DNA from: Cyclina sinensis
Lineage: Eukaryota > Mollusca > Bivalvia > Venerida > Veneridae
Direction of reading: 5' to 3'
DNA: 64,000 bases
NCBI GenBank assembly: GCA_012932295.1
Contig: JAAONU010000018.1
Location: forward strand, 1,792,206 to 1,856,205
Shown: piece after piece, positions 24,368 through 36,900 of the stretch
Position numbering within the stretch: the first letter of the stretch is position 1
How the letters are laid out: each line of letters opens with the position of its first letter
Program-made: the position numbers and the translations under genes
The notes under the pieces: model-generated
What the model was told of the DNA's origin: nothing
Database searches by the model: none
What the model saw: the letters and a program-made list of their open reading frames with translations, nothing else

Positions 24368-25390
24368 AAAAAGGTCGCAAAACTAGAATTTTGTCACAGA
24401 TGGTGATTAATACCCCGCACTGCCTTGTCACAGGATGGTAGCCCAGTTGAAACAAGTTGCACATAATCTTTAATACTACGTTTCAACTATCATCTGACCT
24501 TGACCTCTGTTGAAAACCCATGAAAAACTAGTTTATTATGTTTAAATTTTCTCAGGATCACTATGTTTAACTTATGTTTCAACTTTACTTTATTCTCAGT
24601 AAATTTGTTGGAAAAGTTCCAAGTACTTCAAAAGTGATCTCTGGATACAGTTTTTAGGGAAAGACAAATGTAACAAAACACAGGAAGAAAAAAATCAAAG
24701 TCCAAGGATGATAATTCTGACAATTTAGGTGCTAGAACTATGAACCTTGTCACATATGATGTGGGTGATGATAAGAAACCAATATTTAAAGTTTGAAGTA
24801 GATACATTAAGAAATAATGAAGTTATATACAAAAAAACACATTTTTTTCATGAAATTTCTATGTTCAAGGGGAATAAATCTAATAATTTTGGAGCTAGAG
24901 TTGTGAACCTTGAGGTGCATTATCTTCATACTGTCACCTATCCAAACTTCATGTTTCCTAAAAATATTTTCAGTACTTTTTGAGTTTTACAAAAAAAAAC
25001 ATTTTTTCATGAAAATTCTAAGTACAAGGGGGGATAAATCTAATAATTTTGGTGCTAGAGTTGTGAACCTTGAGGTGCATTATTTCCATACTATCACCTA
25101 TCTATATTTTATGTTTCATAGAATTATTCTTAGAACTTTTTGAGTTATCACAAATATTGCCATATTTGCCATATTTTAAGTATATTTGTTGCTATAGCAA
25201 CCAAAATATTCAACATATGAAGAAAATAAAGACGTGCATAATCTCCAGACTGCCATCTACCCATATTTCAAGTTTCATTAAAATATTTTCAGTACTTTTT
25301 GCGTTATCACGGGATCCAGGTTTTGTGACGGACGGACAGACGGACGGAGGGTAAACATAGTCGACCTCCGGTTAAACCGGTAGGGGACTA
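24368..25390 (+). repeat. Internally repetitive element with hairpin end (copy D2)
   Basis: Sub-repeats with 160-bp period (TGAGGTGCAT at 24911 and 25071) and a tail nearly the same as D1: a GACGGACGGACAGACGG run and stem-loop 25358-25390 (TAGTCGACCTCCGG...CCGGTAGGGGACTA). Several short frames arise from the repeated units and are not genes. Confidence 0.7.
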
Positions 25391-25800
25391 ATTAGAGCAT
25401 TCCTTGTTTGAATGGTTTCTTTGGCGGGGATATTCCCGTTGCTCCTATTCCATGTTTTATTTCCTGGACAATAATATTGTATTCAGCTTCTTTGTTTACA
25501 TATTCTCTTAATGTTTCTACTGATTCTTTTTTCCATTTTTCTATTATCCATCTATGATATCTTGTTAACACTAGTTCCTGTAGTATGAATTGCTAAATTG
25601 CAGTGAACTATCATATTACATTGCATGCAGTATATACTGTATACTGATGTTTTCCCGCTATTATAGGGTTTCCAGCGAGACCTAAATTCATGTGTTAAAC
25701 AGTCTTCTACTGTCATTATTATTTAAACACTGGCGACGAATGATGACAAGTGGAAGGAATAAATAATTAAACAGAGATTAAGTGAATGTTAATCATCAGA
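25391..25800. other. Non-coding stretch
   Basis: Nothing supportable was found here. Confidence 0.4.
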
Positions 25801-25825
25801 AGGGTTAACGAAGTATTTTAAGCCG

Positions 25826-26290
25826 ATGAAAAATGTGGAGTTTGAACGGTGCGAGTTCCGTAATATGAAACAGAGTAACATAGAAACTGTAGAACAGTTT
25901 TCAACACGGCTCCCACAAAAAGCTGCATACTGTGACTCTGCAGATAAAGACACCGAGATACAGTCACAAATAATACAAGGGTGTGTTTCAGAACAATTAC
26001 CTCGGAAATGTCTGAAGGAGGCAAGATTCTTGCAGATATACTAACGATGGCCAGGACGATTGAAATTTCTTCAGACCAAGCGGGTAAAATGAAGGAAAAT
26101 TACGAAGAAGTCACCAAGGTCAAAAAGCAATCAACGTCAAAACCACACTATTACAACACAATGCAGAACTAAAGTAAGAGATATGAAGCTCACAATCTTA
26201 GAACATTTCGACAAAATCGAACAAAATGCAGAGGATGTGGCGGTGAATATCCTCTGTTACGGTCAAGTGCATACATTCCGATAATTGTGT
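25826..26290 (+). pseudogene. Ty3/gypsy-type gag fragment
   Basis: The translated text resembles capsid regions of Ty3/gypsy Gag: FERCEFRNMKQSNIETVEQF, then DKDTEIQSQIIQGC. It continues after a frameshift near 26040 with ILTMARTIEISSDQAGKM and a broken zinc knuckle (CRGCGGEYP). No protease or polymerase follows, and no LTR is seen. It is a short, frame-shifted remnant. The lineage call rests on remembered similarity only. Confidence 0.65.
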
Positions 26291-26313
26291 AAATACAACC
26301 TCTGTCGGGGAAT

Positions 26314-26470
26314 CGATTCTTTGGCTCAGTGGTTAGAGTGTTGGCCTTCGTGCACTAAGATCGGAGTTAAAATCCCGCACTGGGTTGTGTGTTCTTAGAT
26401 GCATTGCATCTTTCTGTTACGGACTTTCATGTTCGTAAGATGGGGCTCGTCTGGGATGACCTCTCCTGAA
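26314..26470 (+). repeat. tRNA-like SINE, family C, copy 1
   Basis: GGCTCAGTGGTTAGAGTG (box A-like) and GGAGTTAAAATCCCGC (box B-like) at tRNA spacing, preceded by GGGAATCGATTCTTT, a leader shared with the copy at 26626. The B box is degenerate. Confidence 0.6.
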
Positions 26471-26579
26471 CTTAGTTTAAAAATAAGTAAAAAGGAATCT
26501 TTAAAGATTTATGTCTGATCCTCTGAACTAAACATATATGACAAATGATAACTTTCTCAAGAATGGATGTGTTACAGTC

Positions 26580-26690
26580 TAGTACATACCTTCCTAAAAT
26601 TGTATAAATGCACCCTTTAACAACGTCAGGGAATCGATTCTTTGGCTCAGTAGTTAGAGTTTTGGCCTTTGATGCTCTGGGTTGTGTTCC
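26580..26690 (+). repeat. tRNA-like SINE, family C, truncated copy 2
   Basis: Shares GGGAATCGATTCTTTGGCTC and AGTTAGAGT with copy 1, plus upstream wording (ACATACCTTCC...ATTGTATAAAT). It lacks a recognisable B box. Confidence 0.55.
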
Positions 26691-26759
26691 ATTTCCATTC
26701 CATAACTCGAGAGCCATTTGATCCACACCCTTCAAATTTCATAGATTAGTTTCCATTAC

Positions 26760-28115
26760 TTAGTCTAAAATTCCTTTTATTTTTGGAGTAAATAGATAAA
26801 AGGTCAAAGTAAGTGGCACTTCTGAATCAAAGATGTCTCTGCTCAATACCTCGAGTACCATTTGACCCACACCCTTCAAAGGTTAGTTGTTCTTATTTAA
26901 TAAAAGACCCCTCTTGTCACACTGAATTCCAAAACATTTTCTGTTCATTAACTTGGGTACCATTTCACCAACACCTTTCAAACTTCATAAAGTGGTTGAT
27001 CTTACTCAGTAGAAGACACCAAATCGTTATGAAAAAAATAGATACAAAACGCATATCAGGAAAAACCACAGTCAGGAACACAGTCGTCCTACAAAGTCAA
27101 AAAGTAGAGGAACAAGGAGCATAGAGTTTTAAAATAAACATAGATTTAAACACCACATACACAAAACGAAAATGAGAACTCTTGGGGTTACCGCCTTTGA
27201 ACGGTCAGCTGCAAAACTTTTACCATTGGGGGATTAAATCAGGTTCTAAGAGAGTTATTAGGTCAAGGTCAACTTCAATTTGAAAATAGATTCCGCTTAA
27301 TAACTTGAGTACTATTTGAACCACAGCCTTCAAATTTCGTAGTTTGAAAGATCCTTATAGTTTTTGATTCAGAAGGTCAAAGGTCAAGGTCACATTCACC
27401 TGGAATTTAAAAACTATATCCGCTCGATAAATTGACTTTCATTCCAGCCTTCAAGTTTTATGGTAAGGTTGTCCGTATTTGAGTAGATTGTCCTTATTTG
27501 AATAGAAAGTCCCCATAGTATTTGTGGTCTCTAGGTCAAAGGTCAAGGTCATGTTCACCTTAAATTTGAAAATGATTTCTGCTTAAAATTACTCAAGTAT
27601 CATTTGACCCACAGCCTTCAAACCTCGTTAGGTGGTTCCTTATTTCAGTGGAAAATCTGGTTGTTTTTAAGGTCAGTACATCATGGTCATCTTCTCCTTG
27701 AATTTGAAAAAGTTTCGGCTAAATAATTCAAATATCATTTGAGCCAGAGCCATCAAGCTTCGTAAGATGGTTACACTATTGCTTTAAATATCAGTAGGTC
27801 AAGGTCATGTTCACCTTAAATTTGAAAATGTTTTTTCGTGTACCTTTGAAACACAGCCTTTAAACTTCACCGGGTGGTTGCTCTTATTGAGAATGAGTCC
27901 CCTATTGTTGTTTATATCAGTAGGTCAAAGATCGAGGTCATCATCACCTTGAATTTGACCTTTTCCGTTAAATTACTGGATTATCATTTGACACAAAACG
28001 TTTAACCTTTATAGAATGGTTACCCTTATTGAATCGAAAACTTCTGTTTTTAAGGTCAGTACGTCGAAGGTCTCACCTTGAATTTGAAAACTGTCTACGC
28101 TCCATAACTTGAGTA
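26760..28115 (+). repeat. Array of diverged units rich in AGGTCA half-sites
   Basis: Units of about 155-160 bp share CACAGCCTTCAAA..TTCGTA, GGTCAAGGTCA and TTCACCTTAAATTTGAAAA blocks. The 19-mer AGGTCAAAGGTCAAGGTCA is exact at 27374-27392 and 27533-27551 (159 bp apart), with further partial copies near 27253, 27798 and 27922. About 27045-27255 is a segment shared with 20462-20690. Non-coding. Confidence 0.7.
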
Positions 28116-28272
28116 ACATTTAACTAAAAATTTAATCTGCTCTGGCTAATGATTATACAACTTATCAACACTTGCATGCATTGACATCGATTGATCAAAT
28201 TAATCATAATGCTAGACAGAGGTATTATACTCCACTATATTATAATGTATTGGTCAAAGTGGTACAAAAGAT

Positions 28273-31200
28273 GGGGAAGGTCTATTTTGCTGACCAAACC
28301 TAGCTGACCAGCTGACTGCTGACCAGTCAGCAAGCTGACCACATGGTCTATTTTGCTGACCAAATTCTGCTGACCAGGTATATATTGCCAAGGAAACAGG
28401 CCTGAGGGTATATATGGGCTATAGCTTTTTCTTTATATATAGCTATTTATATAACTAATCACTATCCTATATAAATATGATGTTGTTAATATGGCAATTT
28501 ATATCTATTTTTTTATCTGTTAATCATTTTATTACTTTATATGTAGTTATTTGAAAAATGTAGGTGTGACTTTAACTGGAAACTGATAATATATTTATTA
28601 TATTGTCAGTTTATTTATTTTTCATTTTGTATTCAGTGACAATTTTATATCTATTAATTATTTTATTACCGTATATTTATGTAGTTATTTGAAAAAAAAT
28701 AAGTGAGACTACAACATTAATTTTAAGCTTGATACATAAAGTGTGATGGAAACTGATAATATATATAATATATTAATTGTAAGTTTATTTTTCATTTTGT
28801 TTTTGTATTTTCAAATCCTGCAGTAATGAGTTATTGTTTAGTAACTCTTGTCTAAAGCAGAAATTAATTGAGCTGAAAATCTTGCCCTATTTTTTTCAGA
28901 ACATTTTCATGAGTTACTACTGCAGGTATTTGAAACAAACGTTTTTTTAATTCCTATATAAATAAATAAGGTTATAACGACTTCACACACACCCGACTGC
29001 CTTTAGGCTTCGGTTCAGTTGATGAAACTTTTCCCACCTAGCCTTAGAGGCGTATATACCTTATTCTTTTTATTAGGTATACAGGGCATATGAGGACATG
29101 TAGTAAAAGTTTGTGTCCAATACCTGTAGTTTTAATGTCATTTTGTTTATTGTCTGTAGGCAGGTGAGAAGAAGTCCTCAAGAACAAAAAATTGACATTT
29201 AACATTGTAGTGTCACTCTTTCATACCTTACCTTGTAAGCTTTTATAAAGAGAGCCCTACACAATGTTATATCTAGGAGCGGATGTGTTCCAGTGGTAAC
29301 GCGCTGGACTGGTATACCAGGGGTCCCAAGTTCGAACCCCTCTCCTCCACTAACATAACAAATAGTCTTTCGGATGAGACGTTAAACCGAGGTCACATGT
29401 ATCAGTGCTATACACTGAGCATGCAAAAGAAACAGGGGTGTCTCTGGACTATCTTGCACTACCCCCACAACATAAAATAACTAATCTCTTCAGGGGGCGT
29501 TGGTCATATGGCCAACTGGTACAGACGATAAATAAGCTCACATAGATAGATGTTATACCAATATTTTGTCTTATGCCAGACAAGGAATTAACTTCCAAAA
29601 GGAAATTTTATACTTGAAATAATATTTTGTGTTAAAGTCATGGCTCTTATTATAGGTCATAGTCAAACCAAATATATAGCTCATTATTTTGAAAATTGTG
29701 ATATTGTGACAATATCATTTTCCGGTGCCAAAGTGTGTGAGTTGTGGGAGAAGCTTGAGGAATATGTAGTTGCTCTAGATATGAGAATATTCTACATTTT
29801 TCATTTACATTAACTGTTTTTGTATGTGCTGAAGATGGAAGTTTTTAAGCATTATATGCAAAGGGAATCATGTAGATGTTGACACTTTCCATCTGTCTGT
29901 CTGTTTGTCAGAGGGCATAACTTAATCCTGCATTGAAGTAACATTTAGACACCTACATCATAATATATAATTAGGTGACCAATTCTGTAACTTATTACAT
30001 TGACAATAGGAAAGAATGTGAAACAGTAGAAGAATGATAAATTCTATGCTGTGGTTCTAATGTTACAAAAATCAGACAATACTTTCAATTTCAAATGCCT
30101 TATTCCATAAATCTGACCCGTCTGAAAATGTGTAAAAATAAATGCAAAGTTGTTAAGTACTAGAAGAACACTTGGCTGTCATGGACCACCCTTAATCTAC
30201 ATGAGAGCAGACTCACAATACTTCCCTGTTCACACAAATAAATGACAGAGTCTCCTTGTCTCATATTAAATAATACTGAAAAGTTAATTGAGCAACAAAT
30301 TATATAATCAAAACCGAAATGTTGTTTTTTAAAATTTTGTTCAAAACTATTAAAAAATACAATCTAACAATATCAAACTGCTTCTATAGAACATTATTTT
30401 CTCTTGGAATTACAGTTTATCTGAATGATTATTTTCTTTTTCTTATTTTGACAATGTACGTGTATTAAGAAATATTCCTGAAGTACAAAAAAATGTAATG
30501 TGTAATTATAGAAAACATAATGCTCAATATATTACTTTATAGATTCTCATTCATGTAATAATCAAGTAAGGCTAAAGGGTAATTGAATTCAAATAAACAT
30601 AATTCATAATCATTTTAAGTACCCTGTTATACTGGTAAAGCATGTTTATGGTATAATATTATTATATGTTGTATGTACATTAGACACCTGTTATTGAAAT
30701 CTTACAGAAAACTGTAATTCTGTCATGTCATATTTTTTTGTATTTGTTTTTTCACCAATTTCAACAACAGCAAAGGCCCAGTTGCTCGATACTTGAACAG
30801 TTTGTTAAACTAACTGTCGCTTAAATTGGATGTCAATTCAATTATATACTAAATGGAATAACATTATTTTAATAAATTGTCTCTATGCCGCAAGATATAA
30901 CCATTCCATTTTCAAAATAAGACAAGAAAATTAAAATTAATCATTTATAGAAATACAGTTATACTAGGTCAAATTTTAACCATGCATCCTGTTTGTATGC
31001 ATCTACATGCATGACATTTTATCAAACAAATTTTGACTTTAGTCTTATGGTAAACATTAGTCACTATTAATCATATCAGTTAAAATCATCAACTGTCAAA
31101 ACCCTAATGTCAAATTTCTTCTTTTTTTAATAAAAATGTCTATTTTAAAGTCAAAGGTTTCCTAGCACTGGGGTCATTCACTGCTGCTTGTTACAAATGT

Positions 31201-32757
31201 TGACTTGTCTAATATTAATTTACACAAAAATGGAACTTGATTTATCATTACGTTATAGCCCAGCTCATTGAGAAGGAATGTTTTAAAACAAAATTTTATA
31301 AAATGCTTTTCTCGTATCCAATGCACATCCTCCGACATGGCCACAATTATTTTACATTACAAGGCTAATCTAATATTATATAAAACTACAAAACCTCGAA
31401 AAGAGGCATACAGGTATGTACGTATTTAACCACCCATGTGAATTATGCCTGGTTATGCCTGTATATTTCTAAGTCACCACAGGGGTCACCACATGAGGTT
31501 AATTGTCCTGTGTATTGTAGCCTCTTATCATATGCTGATCTTTACTGAAATATTTGGACCAGGGCCTATTTCCTACCTGGATGCCCTTAGTGTTTTGATT
31601 GAAGTTGTTTACAAATAATAGTAACATATTGATTTTCTAAATAATTCTTCAGCCAAATCAATAAATCATTTTATTGACTGTTTTCAATATAATTAATTAC
31701 CAGTAATGTAAACCATGATTAGGTAATATACTTTTGTAAATCTTTTGAGACATGTTGTCTTAAAACGTGTTATTTGATACATTTAACTGACTTGTTGATG
31801 ATGTAGAAACTGAATACAGATATATTTTATTTTTCAGTATTTTTTTGTATTATATCATTCATAACTGTGTCATTTATGCAAACAAAATTGTTTTTTTGCT
31901 GCACAATGCATGTGTTAAGTATTCCTGTTACATTTCATTCTTTTTATCAACACTTACTATACAAATAATCACAAAGATACGCAATTCAAATCTTTAAGAT
32001 TATTAAATTTACCCAATACACAGTACAGAATCAATCTTGTTAAATAATATTTGCTGTAATTTGAAAAAAGGTCAGTTTACCCACAGATCTGTTCTCAGAG
32101 AAAAAGAGAAAAACAACTATAACACATTACTGTTCTTATCCAGGACTTGGAAATACTAAATACAAAAGTAAATTATGTAAAATGAATATATTTAAAACAT
32201 CAATTTCCTTTACATTTCATTTATCGAGATTTGAACATTCATGAAGTTGAACCTACAGTTTTCCAACATTTAGACACTTACATCATAATATATACAATTA
32301 GGTGACCAAAATGAATCACAACAATAACTGATTACTGTTCTTACCTATACCAGGATTTGAAAATACTAAATACAAAATGAAAAATAAATAAACTGACATT
32401 ATATTAAATATATTATCAGTTTCCATCACACTTTATGTATCAAGCTTAAAATAAATGTTAGAGTCACACCTACATTTTTCAAATAACTACATAAATATAA
32501 AGTAATAAGATAATTAACAGATAAAAAAATAGGTATTAATTGCTATATTAACAACATCATATTTATATGGGATAGTGATTAATAATAGAAATAGCTATAA
32601 ATAAAGAAAAAAACTGTAGTCCATATATACCCTCAGGCCTCTTTCCATGGCAATATGTACCTGGTCAGCAGAATTTGGTCAGCAAAATAGACCATGTGGT
32701 CAGCTTGCTGACTGGTCAGCAGTCAGCTAGGTTTGGTCAGCAAAATAGACCTACCCC
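28273..32757. mobile_element. 4.5-kb non-coding element with long terminal inverted repeats
   Basis: 4485 bp. The left end GGGGAAGGTCTATTTTGCTG and right end (complement GGGGTAGGTCTATTTTGCTG) open inverted repeats that run about 430 bp at the right and about 580 bp at the left; the left arm is longer because about 150 bp is duplicated. AAAAGAT flanks both ends (28266-28272 and 32758-32764; it can be read as 8 bp with the next G). GGTCTATTTTGCTGACCAAA occurs twice per arm (28279 and 28345) and GCTGACC six times in the left 120 bp. The interior is AT-rich, without coding frames, and carries a SINE. Duplication length fits hAT, P, Merlin or Mutator-like groups; the class is not recognised. Confidence 0.85.
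29276..29545 (+). mobile_element. tRNA-derived SINE, family A, copy 2
   Basis: Head AGGAGCGGATGTGTTCCAGTGG (box A), GGTCCCAAGTTCGAACCCC (box B), then the family body (GGATGAGACGTTAAACCGAGG, CAGTGCTATACACTGAGC, CTTCAGGGGGCGTTGG, GACGATAAATAAGCTCAC). Uninterrupted, so it serves as the empty-site reference for the mariner-split copy. Inserted within the 4.5-kb inverted-repeat element. Confidence 0.85.
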
Positions 32758-32889
32758 AAAAGATGATCTGGTACATAAGGTATTACAATACTGTAAAACC
32801 ACAGTGCGGTCATTGCTGTGCACGAAAGAAACATGTCATTTACATCCACACTTAACTGGACCTTCCGTTTCTAAGAAGATTTTTAGTTT

Positions 32890-33525
32890 CCTTTAAAGAC
32901 ATAAAAAATAAGCACTGCCCCCGGCAGCCATTTTTTTCAGATTGCAATTAATTTCAAAATCTTAAAGTAACCCAAAGAATATTTTTGCCATTTTTTTCAA
33001 ACTGGACCAGCAGTCACTAAGATTTTTTTTAAAGTTTACTGTATAACCATATTAGGAAGATAAGCCCCACCCCTGGCAGCCATGTTTTTTCACAGATCAT
33101 AATAATTTCATCAAAATCATTTTCAGCAGCCACTAAGAAGATTCTTAAATTTTTTTATATAGACATACAAGGAAAATAAACCCCTCCCCTGGCGGACATT
33201 TGTATTCATGGATCGCAATAAATTTCACAACTTTTACAGAGAGCTAACAACAGAACAGATGTGCAAAATTATAATCAAATCCTGGAAGGGGTTGCTGAGG
33301 AAGAGCTTTGACGTTTTTCCTTTAAATTGCCATGACAACCAGAGATCTGAATGGAAAGCAATAAAATTTCAAAAATCTACAATGGGACCTTAATAGGAAC
33401 ATTCTGGCATAGTGTGGCTGAAACAGGCTCAGTGTGTTACTTATATTGTTGAAGTGTGAACACTGGACAACAGATGCCAGATGCTCCTAATAGCTCACTT
33501 GAGCTATCGCTTAGGTAAGCTTATA
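32890..33525 (+). repeat. Diverged repeat with stem-loop end
   Basis: Three to four units of about 130-150 bp carry a CCCC..CCTGGCAGCCAT block (32920, 33070, 33190) and a TCACAAT/AATTTCA.AA block. The end is a stem-loop-like AATAGCTCACTTGAGCTATC...GGTAAGCT at 33488-33522, like the ends at 42821 and 44452. Non-coding. Confidence 0.55.
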
Positions 33526-33839
33526 ACACTGGGAATATTGAAGACAAATGACAGTAATGATTTAAGTGAAATGTTTATTCAACAGAGATCTAAATCTTTA
33601 AAACAGGTTAAGTTGTAACATCAGTTGTCTAATGAAACTAGTAAACATGACTGTAATTAGCTTTTAGAATTATTTAAAGGAATGAAAAACTGAAAATCAA
33701 TAAGAGTCATGGTAAGTTTATTTTTTGTCAAATTTTTTAAAAAAGGAACAGTAATATATTGATTTTTATTTTCCTTTAAGTAAGCTTACGAAGGTACTGC
33801 AAAAATAGAATATTGTAATCACTGAAATGTTTAATTCAT

Positions 33840-35365
33840 GTTTTCAGAAAGAAGAAAGGTATCATTACTTGTATAGTATAAATGTTTATTACAATAAACC
33901 CTATGAGAGTTTGCCTTTATGACGTTTTCTGTAAATATAATTATAAGAGATGTAGAGCAGAGAAAATAATCAAACAGTTATTTAAGATATTAAAGGGTGC
34001 ACCTTATCTAAATGAAAAGTTTATCCCTCAAGTCACTTTTAATTTGTTAAAAGCTGATCACAATTCACAGCAAAGTTTCACAAGAAATCTATGCAAAACA
34101 TATGTCTTTACAAATAATCCTTAAACAATAAATCAAAATAATGTAACAGTTATTTAAGATCTTAAAGAGCGCGCTTTTACTAAATGTAAAGTTTATCCAT
34201 CAAGTCACTTACATTTTGTTGATAATAATATGACAAATCTCATAAGAAATATATGCAAAAATATGTCTTTACAAGCAATCCTTATACAATGAACTAAAAT
34301 AACATAACAGTTATTTAAGATATTAAAGGGCGCGCCTTTACTAAATGTAAAGTTTATCCCTTGAGTTACATTCGATTTGTTTTAAGGTGATCGTAACAAG
34401 ACAAAGTTTCGCAAGATATATATGCAAAACATATGTCTTTACAAATAATGCTTATACAATGAACTATAATAATATAACAGTTATTTAAGATATTAAAGGG
34501 CGCGCCTTTACTAAATGTAAAGTTTATCCCTTGAGTTACATTCGATTTGTTTTAAGGTGATCGTAACAAGACAAAGTCTCACAAGATATATATGCAAAAC
34601 ATATGTCTTTACAAATGATCCTTATACAATGAACTATAATAATGTATCAGTTATAAAGATATTAAAGGGCGCGCCTTAACTAAATGTAAAGTTTATCCCT
34701 TGAGTTACTTTCAATTCATTAAAAGTTTAACAATTCACGACAGTTTCACAAGAAATATATGCAAAACTTGTATCTTTACAAATAATCTTCATACAATGTT
34801 CTAATGGGTTAAAGGGCACACCTTTACTATAAAATAAAGTTTATCCCCTGACACATTAAAATACACAAATGTGTTAAAATATCAGTTTTACAAGAATGTG
34901 AGACAAATATTATAAAATTTCGACAATAATGTGCCTCCAATTTTCATGTGTAAATAAAAACTTTAAAAATGTAGGGCACGCCTTTACTATGCTGTAAAGT
35001 CTATCCCTTGTTTTAATAAAATATTATTTTATAATTGAGTTTATTTATTACCATCTAAGCTATAAACCTGTTTAAAATTGAAATGATTATTTTACCTAAA
35101 TTTCATTGATATACTTGTACAAACATACCATGAAAATGTAACACATTAGTATGGGTACTGCCGTTTTAAAAGGAAAAGTATAGCATTTGATTTGTTATTA
35201 TGTACAAGTACAAAATCATTAAGTTCAAATGTCACCCATTCTTTGACATAATGAAAGTTGAATTTTCATTTGAACTGAATGAAAATATGAAAAAAATGTT
35301 ACAAAAATTCAAGGGTGCACCTTCACAGTAAAATTAAGTGTATCCCTTGTGTTAATATTACACAT
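33840..35365 (+). repeat. Satellite-like array, about 170-bp monomers
   Basis: Eight to nine monomers. CAGTTA-TTTAAGAT marks are at 33975, 34147, 34308, 34478 and 34648 (spacing 161-172 bp); three more diverged copies follow near 34808, 34975 and 35312. The two central monomers are nearly identical. Each keeps a core of AAGGGCGCGCC, CTTTAC, GTAAAG and TTTATCCCTTGAG. Monomer length resembles that of bivalve satellites of about 160-170 bp, but no family assignment is made. Confidence 0.8.
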
Positions 35366-35423
35366 TTCAGTAGTCAAGTTTAAAAAAGCTCAACTCAACA
35401 ACTTCAGTTTGAGCAAGAAAAGA

Positions 35424-35651
35424 ATATTCCTAAATAATGCATTCTCAATTAATGAAAGAACATATATAAAGATAAGATAAATATTCCTAATTAATGCATT
35501 CTCAATTAATGAAAGAACATATATAAAGATAAGATAAATATTCCTAATTAATGCATTCTCAATTAATGAAAGAACATATATAAAGATAAGATAAATATTC
35601 CTAATTAATGCATTCTCAATTAATGAAAGAACATATATAAAGATAAGATAA
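35424..35651 (+). repeat. 57-bp tandem repeat, four copies
   Basis: ATATTCCTAATTAATGCATT starts at 35424, 35481, 35538 and 35595, an exact 57-bp period. Copies 2-4 are identical by eye; copy 1 differs at CTAAATAATG. This points to recent expansion. Confidence 0.92.
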
Positions 35652-36109
35652 AAATTATAACACTATACTGAAACATTGATGAACAATACAACATCTGAGG
35701 AGTGATTTAAGATAACCATGTTACATTAAATAATTAGATAGCTATATCTGCAAAACTCTACACATAACTCTAAAAGTAAAACTAGAAATAGGATACACAA
35801 TGAAGTTTCTTCAATTTAAGAACAAGCAAACCATCCAAAAACACAAAAAAACAACTCAGTTCATATTTACAGTATTTCAAGTGAAATCTAAAATACAATA
35901 TATGTATATTCATGTTTTTGTAACAGCAACAAATATGTGTCTACACATCATTTCAAAATAACATGAAAATACAAAATCTGCAGCATACCAAAGGACATCT
36001 TAAATAATTTCAAGCTAACACAAATTAATGAAGAAATAACTTGAAACTTTGAAGAACACAATGTATGGAAACACTGAACCATCAATTTACAGTATCATGT
36101 AGGATAAAT

Positions 36110-36900
36110 TTCTACATATGAATCATTGTCATATACAAAAGACAAAATCTACAAAACATGAGAGGCGATGGGGTGGACACTGAACAATGTAACATTTATA
36201 AACTTTTTCAAATTAAATTTAAACCGGCAATATCTACACAACCTTCCCCGTTATAATTACAATTATAAAAAAAGAACAGGATAACAGGATTACAAGCTAC
36301 ACTGAAAATATATCAAGTTCACACACATGCTACATTGAAAATATATCAAGTTCACACATGCTACACTGAAAATATATCAAGTTCACACAAGTCACACTTA
36401 AAATATATCACGTTCACACATGTTACTCTGAAAATATATCAAGTTCACAAACATGCTACACTGAAAATATATTAAGTTCACAATTTTGTTATAGAGCAGA
36501 TTCTTAACAAAATTTTCAGAACAAAAGTGAAGGAAACACTATAAATGAAATTCTTAATAACTGTGCTTAAACATATCATGTTCTACATATGAAACAGTTA
36601 TATCAAAAAGACAAAATCTACATAACATTAGAGGGGGTGGGGTCACTGAACAATGTAACTTTTATAAACTTTTTATAGTTAAACTGAAAGTGGCAATATC
36701 TACACTTCCTTCCCCGTTATAATGACAATTATAAAAAAAACATGATAACAGGATTACATGTTACACTGAAAATAAATTATATCAAGTTCAGATATGCTAC
36801 ACTGAAAATATATCAAGATCACAATTATGATATAGAGCTCATTCGTAACAAAATTTTCAGAACAAAAGTGAATGAAAAGTCAATGAAATTCTTAACAACT
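36110..36900 (+). repeat. Duplicated block with short tandem units
   Basis: About 36120-36540 and 36590-36900 are diverged copies of each other (AAAGACAAAATCTACA, CACTGAACAATGTAAC, CTTCCCCGTTATAAT, AACAAAATTTTCAGAACAAAAG). Inside the first copy, CACTGAAAATATATCAAGTT recurs six times at roughly 30-35 bp spacing (36300-36485). Non-coding. Confidence 0.7.

Noticed and set aside
29276..29350. A possible functional tRNA gene
   Set aside because: A and B boxes are good, but the acceptor stem does not pair and the sequence continues into a SINE body shared with other loci.
35424..36485. Regular direct repeats that might suggest a CRISPR array
   Set aside because: At 35424 there are no unique spacers (pure 57-bp tandem). 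At 36300-36485 the spacing is irregular and spacers resemble each other. The context is animal DNA.
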